From assembly GCA_023376005.1 (NCBI GenBank), contig CM042157.1:92323349-92387348 (forward strand): a stretch of 64,000 nucleotides of DNA, given 5' to 3'. The notes under the pieces were generated by a model, which had not been told where the DNA came from, did not search any database, and saw only the letters and a list, made by a program, of their open reading frames with translations. A program made the translations under genes and the position numbers. The DNA is from Doryteuthis pealeii (Eukaryota > Mollusca > Cephalopoda > Myopsida > Loliginidae). Numbering within the stretch: position 1 is the stretch's first letter; each line of letters starts with the position of its first letter. Positions 1 through 8,835 of this stretch are shown one piece after another.

Positions 1-1307
1 CTTTGTTATGCTTTGAATTGCTTTTCTTTTATTTGCACCGCTTAGCCCTATGTCATTCAAAGCTTTACACAAAGATCTTGCCACAAATCCCCTCGCGCCA
101 ACTTCTATTGGTAGGTATTTTACATTCCATCCTTTGTTTCTACAACTCTCTACCAATTCATCGTATTTTAATTTTTTTCTTTCGTGCGCCTCTTCCGCAT
201 GTTCTTCCCAGGGAACTGTTAGCTCCCACATTATTATTTTCTTGATCTTGTTTGAAAATAACACTATGTCTGGCGCAATGTTGTTTGAACGATGTGTATT
301 GGGAAAATTAGCCTTGTTCCCAAATCAGCCCTTAACTCCCAATCAGCTGCTCGTGACAAATCGTTCGGTTTGGGCTTTTCTTTTTTTATTGTTTTTACTC
401 CGGCCCTGACAAACTCTATTGCTTTTCTATCATCTATCAGTTTATTTGTATGGATGGCTGTATCCACTACTTCGGCAATAATCTTTAGGATCTGATCATG
501 GCGCCATCTGTAGCGACCGTCTGCCAGCGCCGTTTGGCAGCTACTAAGTATGTGTTTCAGAGATCCCATCCTTCCACATAATTGACATAGGGGGTTTTCT
601 GTTTTTTTCCACACAAAGAGGTTCGCAGGGCTCGGGAGGGTGTCATACACGGACTGAATTAAAAATTTTATGGCTACGTTATTATTCCACACATCGGACC
701 ATGTTATTCTTCGATTTTCAATGGATTCCCACTTGGTCCATGCCCCCTGTTGTCTTAGCCCAATCATTTTCTCTGTCCTCTTCTCTTCTTCACCTGTTCG
801 TATTTCCTCTTGTAGAAGATGGTGTCTTTCTTTTCCAGTCGCCTTATCCACCCTGATGGAGGGGAAATAACCCAATCCCGCTCGGCCAGTTGCTACTACA
901 CCCAATAGCGCCTTTTCACGTAGTCTTTCTTCTGCTATTTTTAAGGCCTTAGTCGCTTTCCACTTTCTTCCTGTGTATATTTCAACGTTTGCACCGCAAA
1001 CCTTGGGATCCTTGGAATACTTGTATTGTATTGATGATCTGATTTTTGCGACTTTATACTCTTCCACAAGGCTCTTAAACGGGAGCTGCAATGCATTTGA
1101 ATTTGCATACAACGCAGCACTGCTCAGACATTTTGGCAAACCCAGCCATCTGCGCAGTTTGGAATTGATTTTCTTTTCCAGCTGCTCTACGTTAAAGGCT
1201 GTGAATTCGTAGATGGTTAATGGCCATAATACTTTTGGCAGAATAGCATGCTGATATATCCAAGCTTTAAAACGGCCCGGGAGGCCTGATTTATCTACCT
1301 TATTCAA
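1..1307 (-). pseudogene. C-terminal knuckle and endonuclease part of the R2-like element
   Basis: It continues the same polyprotein in a second frame from about 1400. Residues NPLCQLCGRMGSLKHILSSC form the CCHC knuckle. Near 300 another 1-nt shift moves to a third frame that encodes PDIV, then MWELTVPWEE, matching the PD-(D/E)xK-like endonuclease core of RLE elements. The 347-codon frame (264-1307) ends because of that shift. Coding continues to position 1 and leaves the window. Confidence 0.82.
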
Positions 1308-1402
1308 CCATCTCTCCAGACCTTCTCTTGTTTCCTTGATAGCCGCAGCGTCTCTTAAGGAATTATCAAAACGCTTTCCCAGACATTTTACGGGATTCTG
1401 CT

Positions 1403-3067
1403 TTATTGTAGGATGAATTCTCCAGAAAGCTTAAATCGCTCCTCCAATGGTTTCCCTTTTTTTAACACTAAGGAACGTGATTTTGTCGCGTTGAAACTCA
1501 TCCTGGCCCATGTTATGATCTTTTCAATTCCCTTTAGCAGCCATCTTGCGCCAATAACAGACGTCGATGTAATCGTCATGTCATCCATGTACGCACGAAT
1601 TGGGGGTTGTCTTAGTCCAGATCTGGTGATCGGGCCTCTACACTCTCCCTCTGCAGCTTTTATTAGCATATTCATAGCTAAGGCAAAAAGTGTCGCGGAG
1701 ATGGTACATCCGGTTATAATTCCCCTCTCCAGCTTATGCCATGTCGACGCAATATTTCCCGATATCGTTCTTATCCGAAAGTTGTTATAGTAGTCGACAA
1801 TTAGTTCGGTAATTTTGTTGGGAATATGATGGTGTTTAAGGGCTTTCTCAACTAATCTATGGGGGATTGATCCGTAGGCATTTTTTAGGTCCAGCCATAA
1901 GACAGCCAAGTCACCTTTGTTTGTTTTTGTCTCTTTTAGCAGCTGTGTAATAACTCCTGTATGTTCAATACACCCCGGCATCCCAGGTACTCCTCCTTTC
2001 TGTACTGAGGTGTCGATGTACTTGTTTTTTATAAGAAAATCCGCTAACCGTCGGTTCAGTAAACTGAAGAAGATTTTCCCTTCGACGTTTAACAGGGATA
2101 TGCACCTAAATTGATTTATCTTCTTTGCCCCTTCCTCTTTAGGGATCCAGATGCCTTTAGAGTGCTTCCATTGCTCTACAATTTTACCCCTTCTCCATAT
2201 TATCTTTATTAATTTCCATAGCCTACCCAGTAGCTTTGGGCAACGTTTATAGACTATGTATGGGACTCCGTTTGGTCCCGGGGCAGAGGCGGACCTGGCT
2301 GACTTTATAACTTCTTGGAGTTCCTTCCAGGTTGGTTCCTTCAAATCAAAGTCCTTTACCGGGGAAGTAGTCGCAATCAGTGAGGTGTTTTCTCCCAACT
2401 CCTGATGTATATATGGGTCTTTTAATGTATCGTGGAGGAATGTATTTATTTCATCTGCAGTGGTCTCTAGATGTCCACTCCTATTTTCTCCCAATAATTT
2501 TTTTGTGAACAAAAAAGGATTTTTAATGAAAGCCATTCTCTTTCGCGCCCTTTCTTTCCGTCTTCTCCTGTGACATTCTGCTTTACGAATGGACCTCAAT
2601 CTTGCTCGGATGGTGTCACGGAGTTCCTGCAGAGCTACTTTCTCCTCTGGTTGTGATTTCTTAAATTGCTTCGTTAAAGCTTTCAGTTCTTTCCTATAAT
2701 GTTTGATTTTTTCCTCTCTTCGATTTTCCCTGCCTGCCCCCCTACTTTTCCTCTCCTCGTATCCGTAGCGTTCTGCGGCATAGCTGTAAATTATCTTGGA
2801 TGTTGTTATAATCCGCTTGTCCACAGAACCATTTGCAGTTGTTTCTAAGATTCCGCAAATGTCTTTATCGAACTCTTGCCACGCCTTGATGTCCACGGCT
2901 GCTGGCCATTTTATTTTTCCCAGTGTTTTTATTGTGTCAGGCGGATCTTGAGCCTCAGCTTGGGGGGTATGGGCGCTGTGGTGGGCTTCCCGGCCCTGCA
3001 CCTCCTGCGTCTCACCAGGAGAAATTCCTGTGCGCTGCGTCTTGCTTATTTCCCCCTGACACTTCAT
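1403..3067 (-). pseudogene. Reverse transcriptase part of the R2-like element
   Basis: An open frame of 554 codons from the ATG at 3067. Residues 1-240 are basic and low in recognisable motifs. From about residue 245 the RT palm begins (SAPGPNGVPY), followed by LWLDLKNAYGSIPH and the catalytic AYMDDM at about residue 491. The frame stops just after the thumb because a single-base change near 1408 shifts it; the other frame continues with the sequence expected of the family. The ATG is probably not the true start, because the same frame is open upstream to about 3270 and encodes a CCHH-type finger there without an ATG. It synthesises cDNA in an intact element; here it is broken. Confidence 0.85.
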
Positions 3068-3124
3068 GCGCGCCTGGTGTATTCTTAAGCCGCGTATATT
3101 TTTACATTTTTTTCCACAATTGCA
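3059..3124 (-). other. N-terminal zinc-finger codons upstream of the apparent ATG
   Basis: Reading - strand in the RT frame gives CNCGKKC, then KNIRGLRIHQARM and KC. This is the Cys/His finger that many R2-like elements carry before the RT and that binds target DNA. It sits directly before and across the first in-frame ATG. An in-frame TAG about 150 bases further upstream (near 3271) closes the frame. No ATG is seen in between, so translation of the intact ancestor probably began elsewhere or by a non-AUG route. Confidence 0.75.
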
Positions 3125-3560
3125 TATGACCGTTGTCCGTGATTGAGAAGCCTGGGTCGATTCCGAGATATCCGTCCTGTTGGGGATCTCATTCTCCCCC
3201 CTCTCGGGATCCCCTGGGGGTATTTTATGATGTATTTGTCTATAGCGGTATAATTGAATCCACGTGGCGGGTTGCTAACCCGCCGCGCTTCTTTTGTGGT
3301 CTCTCCTCACCGTCAATTGTCTTTTCCAATTTGTCCGACCAGTCTATTCCTGGTAGTCAATCGGTCTTTTCCCGGTCGTCACTGTTTTTTCTTCAGAAAA
3401 AATACTTTAAACATACGCTCATTTCTTTTTGGGCGCCGGTGGTTGTCTTCAGTGATGTTTTTATGCAAAGTTCATTGGGATGTTTCGGGTCTTACAACAT
3501 CATACATCCCTCGCATTGCAGACCCCACCAGAGGCGATCTAACTCTGGTGCAACCACCTT
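3125..3560. other. 5' region of the R2-like element, no independent gene
   Basis: Up to about 3270 this is the antisense of the zinc-finger leader. Beyond that it is GC-richer sequence with overlapping short frames on + that carry no recognisable domain. I read the + frame at 3133-3567 as antisense noise or element leader. Confidence 0.5.
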
Positions 3561-3775
3561 TTCTTAACCGCTAAAAAGACATGATGGGGAAAATCTTTTT
3601 TTTATACTGGACGGTTGTTGACCTCATCCCAATCAAATACAAAGCACCGCGCTTCCGATTGGTTGTTAGAACCAGCCAATCAGACGCGCGGAACTCCATA
3701 TTTAAATGGGATACGTAGCCAAAAACACTTTTCTTTTGTACGGAATACTAAGCTTGTAACGAGGTAAGTCAAACA
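3560..3775 (+). promoter_or_regulatory. Promoter-like block with CCAAT boxes, TATA-like box and splice donor
   Basis: On + there is an inverted CCAAT (GATTGG, about 3657), a direct CCAATCAG (about 3676), a TATA-like ATATTTAAATGG (about 3699) and, about 60 bases on, the donor-like CGAGGTAAGTC (about 3760). The spacing suits a short non-coding first exon or an LTR. No + strand coding exon follows within the AT-rich tract downstream, so its gene, if any, is lost or distant. Confidence 0.35.
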
Positions 3776-3779
3776 TTTT

Positions 3780-4613
3780 CTTTAGTCATGCTAAAAGAGG
3801 AATTACTTTAATGATTTTTCTGTATCTAAGTACCATTTTTGTTCACTTTTTTTTTTTATGAGCCCCCCTTTTTTTTCTTTTTTCTTTATTTTTTATTTTT
3901 TATTTTTATTTTTATTTTTTTATTTTACATAATTACACTTGTGTACGTATTGCATCAAACGGCCGTGACTTTTAATTTTATTTTGTTTTATTTTACTTAT
4001 AATTTTTCTATTTACATGGTGATATTTGCTTTGTAATTTGCTTTGTCCCCCCCCCACGTTACGACGTGTTAAAGATTAAATACTAATTTTAAAATATATA
4101 AACTTACATTCTATTTAAACACAAATATATATATATACATTTACGTTTACTAAAATTTAGATTAACATGTTTCAACTATTGATTAAATATAAAATAAAAC
4201 AATTCGTTTATCCCCACACGCACCTAACGACGTGTCGAAGATTATTTACTAATCACAAAAAAAAAAAAAAATTAAAAAATAAAGTAAAATTTAAAAGGAA
4301 GACTTAATACAGACTACATCCTATATTTGTCAATAAAATGTGCTAATAGAATCCGCTCCTATAAAAAAAAAAAATAAAAATAACTAACCGAGGTTTAACA
4401 GAATATAACTAAAACTACATATTCCATCTACCACTGAGAGTAAAGAATATTCTATTTAAAACTAATCTTATTTATCTGTTCGGCTTCAATTTGTCTATAT
4501 TCATATGTCTGGAAGGAAATTATTTATCCATTAAATCCCTTTATCCCCCCTCCTTTTAAAATTATAGCCGCTATTTTAAGTCGAAATGAAGTGACGAAAT
4601 GAAATAGCGAGTG

Positions 4614-4655
<42 letters not shown>

Positions 4656-5080
4656 AATATTGTCACCCCCCTTTCAAACTGAAAACTAAAAATCACTAAA
4701 AACCCTTACGAAACTGCATTAAGCAAAATTAAAGCATTTTTTCCCTCTCCACTCGATAACAATCGATGGTGACTTAAAAAAAAAAATTTTTTAGATAATT
4801 TTTAGAATACTTAATTCCAAATTAAAACATTATCAATCCATATGAATTAAAAAAAAAAAAAAATAAAATAAAATAAACAAAAATTACGATGACGAAATAA
4901 CCGAAATCAAACCAACGAAATTTTGCGTTTAAAACATTATTTGTCATGGCAAAAGAGAAAGAAAATATAAACAATTTTTGGAACAAATGTAAGACAACAA
5001 TTAGGATTAAAATTAATTTACTCTATATACCATTACGACGTTAAAAGTAAACAACGCTTATTTATAACAAGTGAAGCTTA
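3780..5080. other. AT-rich low-complexity tract, no gene seen
   Basis: Very AT-rich with long A and T runs (for example 4613-4651), T-rich stretches at 3845-3935 and no domain-bearing frame. The short frames here are homopolymer translations. Confidence 0.7.
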
Positions 5081-5084
5081 AAAT

Positions 5085-5244
5085 AACTGGAGAACAACTC
5101 GCGCTTAAAATACGAAACTAAGCAGAATTTTACACTAAAAAAAAAAAAATTAAAAACGCTAATCTTTAAATGGTATAAATTAAAATAAATCGAGTGTAAC
5201 TCACGTTTAAAATACGAAAAGTACGGGAAATTTTACGCTTAAAG

Positions 5245-5275
<31 letters not shown>

Positions 5276-5355
5276 GCTAATCTTTAAATGGTGATAAATT
5301 AAAATAAATGGTGTGTACCTCACGTTTAAAATACGAAAGTAAGGGAAATTTTATG

Positions 5356-5395
<40 letters not shown>

Positions 5396-5470
5396 CAAGT
5401 TTTCCGGGTGATCAATTAAATAATTGGTGTGTAACTCACGCTTAAAATACGAAAAAAAATGAAGTTTTAC
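5085..5470. repeat. Tandem array with long A-tracts, about four units
   Basis: Units of roughly 115 bases share TAAAATACGAAA, a GGGAAATTTTA-like block and CGCTAATCTTTAAATGG, each followed by an A run of up to about 40 bases. Starts fall near 5090, 5165, 5285 and 5405. The outer units are diverged. Confidence 0.7.
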
Positions 5471-5708
5471 TAGCGATAATGAAGAATAAAACGAAAAAAA
5501 AAAAAAATTTTAAATTAACTTTCCTTCCATTTGTTTGTTTTTTTTTTTTTTTTTTCTTTCTTCCCTTTCCCTTCTTCTCCCCTTCATATATCTCCCACCG
5601 TTCCCTCCCCTTCCTTCCTTCCTATACAGTTTGGAAAAATTTAGTACTTTACATTTACAAAACAAAAGCTTTTAGCGCATTTGTGCACATCATATATCCC
5701 GGTAGACT

Positions 5709-6053
5709 TTTTTTTTTTTAAATATTTTCAATTACGCGATGAGGGGATAGAAATAAAATTATTTAGTATTTTGTTTGGTGGTCCAATGGCTTCCTCTTTT
5801 CAACCAAAGCCAATTTGCTGTTCTTTCCGCTGTCTTTGTTATGCTTTGAATTGCTTTTCTTTTATTTGCACCGCTTAGCCCTATGTCATTCAAAGCTTTA
5901 CACAAAGATCTTGCCACAAATCCCCTCGCGCCAACTTCTATTGGTAGGTATTTTACATTCCATCCTTTGTTTCTACAACTCTCTACCAATTCATCGTATT
6001 TTAATTTTTTTCTTTCGTGCGCCTCTTCCGCATGTTCTTCCCAGGGAACTGTT
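5709..6053 (-). mobile_element. 5'-truncated copy of the R2-like element
   Basis: 5834-6054 repeats 1-221 almost exactly. The frame encodes the C-terminal endonuclease tail (5759-5989) and stops at 5759. It is followed on the - strand by a short 3'UTR and an A-rich end near 5709. Truncation at 6053 is the usual product of incomplete reverse transcription. It gives the 3' end that the first copy lacks. Confidence 0.85.
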
Positions 6054-6312
6054 ATATTATTTGTTAATTACTTATATTGTAAAACTATAGAAAATGGCCA
6101 TATTTTGCTTAGGTGCCCTGGGTTAATTAAATTTGGAAATTAATCAATGTTTATGTAACTAAGTAGTAAATTCTGTGGAATAGCCTATTGTCAGTATCGG
6201 CTGGATTGCAAGAGAGTCTACTCCTTTTTCACTAGTGCTAGACCAGGGAGATTGTTTTTGTATCCAAGGTGGAGTGCTACACCTACCGTCAGCCCCCCCC
6301 CCCACTTTACTG
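6054..6312 (-). repeat. Dispersed repeat with SINE body, copy 1
   Basis: This segment recurs at 59373-59645 with almost no change. Its right half (from about 6188) matches the body and tail of the tRNA-derived SINE family in reverse orientation. The tRNA head is missing because the copy joins Helitron sequence at about 6313. Confidence 0.75.
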
Positions 6313-6647
6313 CACAGATCTAAGTAAATATTTTTACACATTAGATATCACCAGGTTTTGGTTTTTGAGTAGAAATAATGAAGATTTGATCTATATTCGT
6401 GAAGATAATTAAAAAATAAAATTTAAATGATAACAGAATGGAATTTTTTTTTTCATTTAATATTTTAGGTAGTAGACATTAACATTTCTTTTCAGTGTGG
6501 CTGGATCAATGCAAGGTCTTTTTTTTTTACATAGGGATTTTAATGGGGCACTCTGTGAGGATCCAAGTTTTGATTCAACAATAATGGATCTGTGAGACTA
6601 CCTTTTTAACCCCCTCTACCCAGGCGATGCTGGGTAGCCACTTCTAG
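6313..6647 (+). mobile_element. Helitron, 5'-truncated, family 1
   Basis: The 3' end has the inverted repeat CTACCCAGGCGATGCTGGGTAG followed shortly by CTAG, with host T next, which fits the Helitron rule (hairpin, CTRR, insertion between A and T). The body matches the copies at 26676, 44854 and 58705. There is no Rep/helicase coding, so it is non-autonomous. Confidence 0.78.
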
Positions 6648-6831
6648 TCCTAACTAAAAACTTTCCGCGCAGAATTGGTGCTGTCGGTCGTACTTTTATT
6701 TTCCGTAAGAAAGATTCCAGCAACAGAGCATGGATCAGAAGCAACAACAAGAAACTTCATCTCTCGTTTTAGCTCTAATCACATCGATACATTGTTTTGC
6801 TGTGTTATCTAAGTAAATAAACTCATCGGTG
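6648..6831. other. Spacer, nothing recognised
   Basis: No frame, hairpin or repeat that I can assign. Confidence 0.5.
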
Positions 6832-7062
6832 TGACCTAAAGTCGGTATCAGCCAGACAGCGAGGGAGTCTATCTCTTTTTCACAAGCGCTAGATCAAGGA
6901 GATTGTTTTTGCGTCTAAGGTGGAGCGTCAAATCTACCATCAGCTCCTCACTTTACCACACAGATCCTTGTGCTACTCATGCGCTGAGTTGGCGAGGGTC
7001 GGTATCGAACCCGGTACTTTGTGGTTTCTAGTCGGACGCTCTACCGACTGAGCTAAACCGAT
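6832..7062 (-). repeat. tRNA-derived SINE
   Basis: On the - strand it has a tRNA-like head with an A box (TTAGCTCAGTCGGTAGAGC) and a B box (GGTTCGATACC), then a body shared with copies at 47466, 54096 and 54366. Its tail reads towards CCGACTTTAGG. It would be transcribed by RNA polymerase III and moved by a LINE. The frame at 6973-7227 is not a gene. Confidence 0.85.
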
Positions 7063-7129
7063 ATTTTTCATTGAAAATATCTTTTTAATTATTTCGTCAC
7101 CTTCAGTTAACCCCCCCCCCCCAAAAAAA

Positions 7130-7295
7130 AAAACACCAACATCCTGGGTGTGACGCAAAATTTGGTGGTGAGATTCCAATTCTGGACATCTGGGAAGTGT
7201 ATAATACCCCTTCTTACCATTACTCAATGGTCAACTCTGACCCGAAGTGGTAGTACCTGTTAGGGCCCCATCTATGGGTCAAATAGATCTGTTTG
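7130..7295 (-). repeat. Inverted fragment of the ~590-bp retroposon
   Basis: The reverse complement aligns with the middle of the element that begins at about 7405 (shared blocks around the ACCCTAACAGGTAC-type and CTGGAA...TCACCA segments). It is diverged and truncated. Confidence 0.55.
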
Positions 7296-7404
7296 CAAGT
7301 TAATGAAAATTATTCATACGTTTATTGATAACCGTGAACTTAATGAAAATGTAACATAAAAATTATTTCTACCAATATATGGATACGCATGAAGTTACTG
7401 GAAA

Positions 7405-7976
7405 TTATTTGTTTTGGTTTTGGTTTGTTTTGTTTTACGGCATATCAACCTCAGTGGGTCATTTAATGCCGATAAAGTTTTGAAATAAATCAATTCTTAA
7501 TGGATAATACAATTTTTTTTATAAATACATTTTTCTATTTAACCCATACATGGGACCCTAACAGGTACTACCACTCCGGGTCAGAGTGGACCAGGGAGCA
7601 ATGGGGATGAAGGGGCGCTCCACACTCCCCAAACCTCCAGAACTGGAACCTCACCATCAGATAGAGTTTAACGTCATTCCCAGGACATGTAGACCCGCAG
7701 CCACGCCTTCTAGCACCCATATGATAAAAAGGGTTGGGGCTTGCCATAAGGGCAATAGGGTTGGGAAAATCATAGGTGCTAGGGCTTGACGTGACCAGCT
7801 GATTGATCGGAGGGGGCCTCTCCGACCGCCTGTCTAGCCCAAGATAAGGCCAAAGTGGAGTATTGCAAGTCATGAACTGCTCATCCACCTGGGCTCTATC
7901 CTTAAGCATCACGGGTCACCACCCACGGCCAACAGGTGTCCCCATTGGGGGAGTCTTTGAAATCATTTGTACCAGT
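7405..7976 (-). mobile_element. Unclassified ~590-bp retroposon, copy 1
   Basis: Homologous to 41031-41623, 50188-50800 and 61551-62128. On the - strand the 3' tail is (CCAAA)n-like, next to a conserved GGCATTAAATGACCC block. This copy is cut at its - strand head. Frames inside it (7568-7912) are non-coding. See copy 2 for the target-site evidence. Confidence 0.8.
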
Positions 7977-8465
7977 TTATTAAGACACATGGTGCTAATG
8001 AAAATTATTTTTACTATCTTATAAAAATAATCCTAACAAAAATATTTGCCAACAAACTATTCGTTTACAAATCATATATACCAAGAAAAGAAAGACTTGG
8101 CGTTAAATAACCCAAAAGGGTTGATATGCCATTAAACAAAATAACCAATTAATCAAAAAACACTAACTGAACATAGTTAAACTTAACTAGGTGTAATAAA
8201 TATTTCTTTTAGCAATTCGTATCTACTTATTTAATATGACTCACTTTGTGTCCTGTTAAAAAGAGGTTTTCAGATGAAAAAGCAATTTATCTGACTGCAT
8301 ATAATATCAGGCTTCACTTGCAAAAATATAATCTTAAGTTAATGACAGGATAAGGAATAAAATAACCCGATATTGTACACTTTAGTGGAATTTAAAATCA
8401 CAAAAACATATCCAATTATTGTAAATATCGCTTTTTCTCTAGCACCATACTATATTATGTTGGTT

Positions 8466-8496
<31 letters not shown>

Positions 8497-8690
8497 GTGT
8501 GTGTGTGTGTGACTGGTAATTTATGTAACTGGCGCTAAACAATCTTCCTCAATTGATCTATACCTAAATTCATTACAGACATGCTGCTATGCTGCATTGT
8601 TAATGGTACTACATTACGCGTCTTCATAGAACGGATTAGAACTATTTGTTGAAAAAATATAATCATATGATTTTGAAAGTCATCAGGATA
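7977..8690. other. Upstream spacer of rGC-A
   Basis: AT-rich. It holds a short retroposon-end fragment at about 8095-8160 and a dinucleotide repeat (next entry). No gene seen. Confidence 0.6.
8462..8511. repeat. (TG)n microsatellite
   Basis: About 25 TG units with one GC interruption, 325 bases before the rGC-A start. Confidence 0.95.
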
Positions 8691-8708
8691 TGATGTCATA
8701 ATAAAAGA
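8691..8708 (+). promoter_or_regulatory. Conserved CRE-like/TATA-like element of rGC-A
   Basis: TGATGTCATAATAAAAG lies 128 bases before the chosen ATG and is identical at 32933-32949 upstream of rGC-B, inside a longer region where the two loci still align. TGATGTCA resembles a CRE/ATF half-palindrome and ATAATAAAAG a weak TATA box. Function is inferred from conservation alone. Confidence 0.5.
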
Positions 8709-8835
8709 AGTTCATAAAACAGAACTACTAGCAATTACTAAGGAAATAACAACAGAAAAATGCATAAATTTTAGGGTGGTTTTTCATGTTAGAAGAATTG
8801 GGTTATATTATGATTGCAGAATTACAATACAGAAT

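Larger units (their letters stand above)
1..3270 (-). mobile_element. R2/NeSL-like non-LTR retrotransposon, degenerate, 3' end off-window
   Basis: A - strand LINE whose coding sequence reads from about 3270 down through position 1. The order of parts is an N-terminal zinc finger (3059-3124), a reverse transcriptase with a YMDD box (1578-1595), a CCHC zinc knuckle (about 537-592) and a restriction-like endonuclease signature (PDIV followed by E-L-T-V-P, about 225-285). This order is typical of the R2/NeSL group, which nick a specific target and prime reverse transcription there. Frameshifts near 1408 and near 300 break the frame, so this copy is inactive. A truncated sibling at 5709-6053 shows the missing 3' end. 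Assignment to the RLE-bearing group is firm; the exact clade is not. Confidence 0.88.

Noticed and set aside
3133..3567. 144-codon + strand frame
   Set aside because: It is antisense to the leader of the R2-like element and has no recognisable domain.
6973..7062. Possible functional tRNA gene
   Set aside because: The tRNA-like head is diverged and joined to a SINE body present in several copies.
7568..7912. 114-codon frame on -
   Set aside because: It lies in the retroposon. The matching region in other copies has different frames, so it is not a conserved protein.
8776..8835. In-frame ATG 60 bases upstream of the chosen rGC-A start
   Set aside because: The paralogue aligns at the ATG at 8836 (both begin M-F-R) and the upstream 20 codons have no counterpart in frame.
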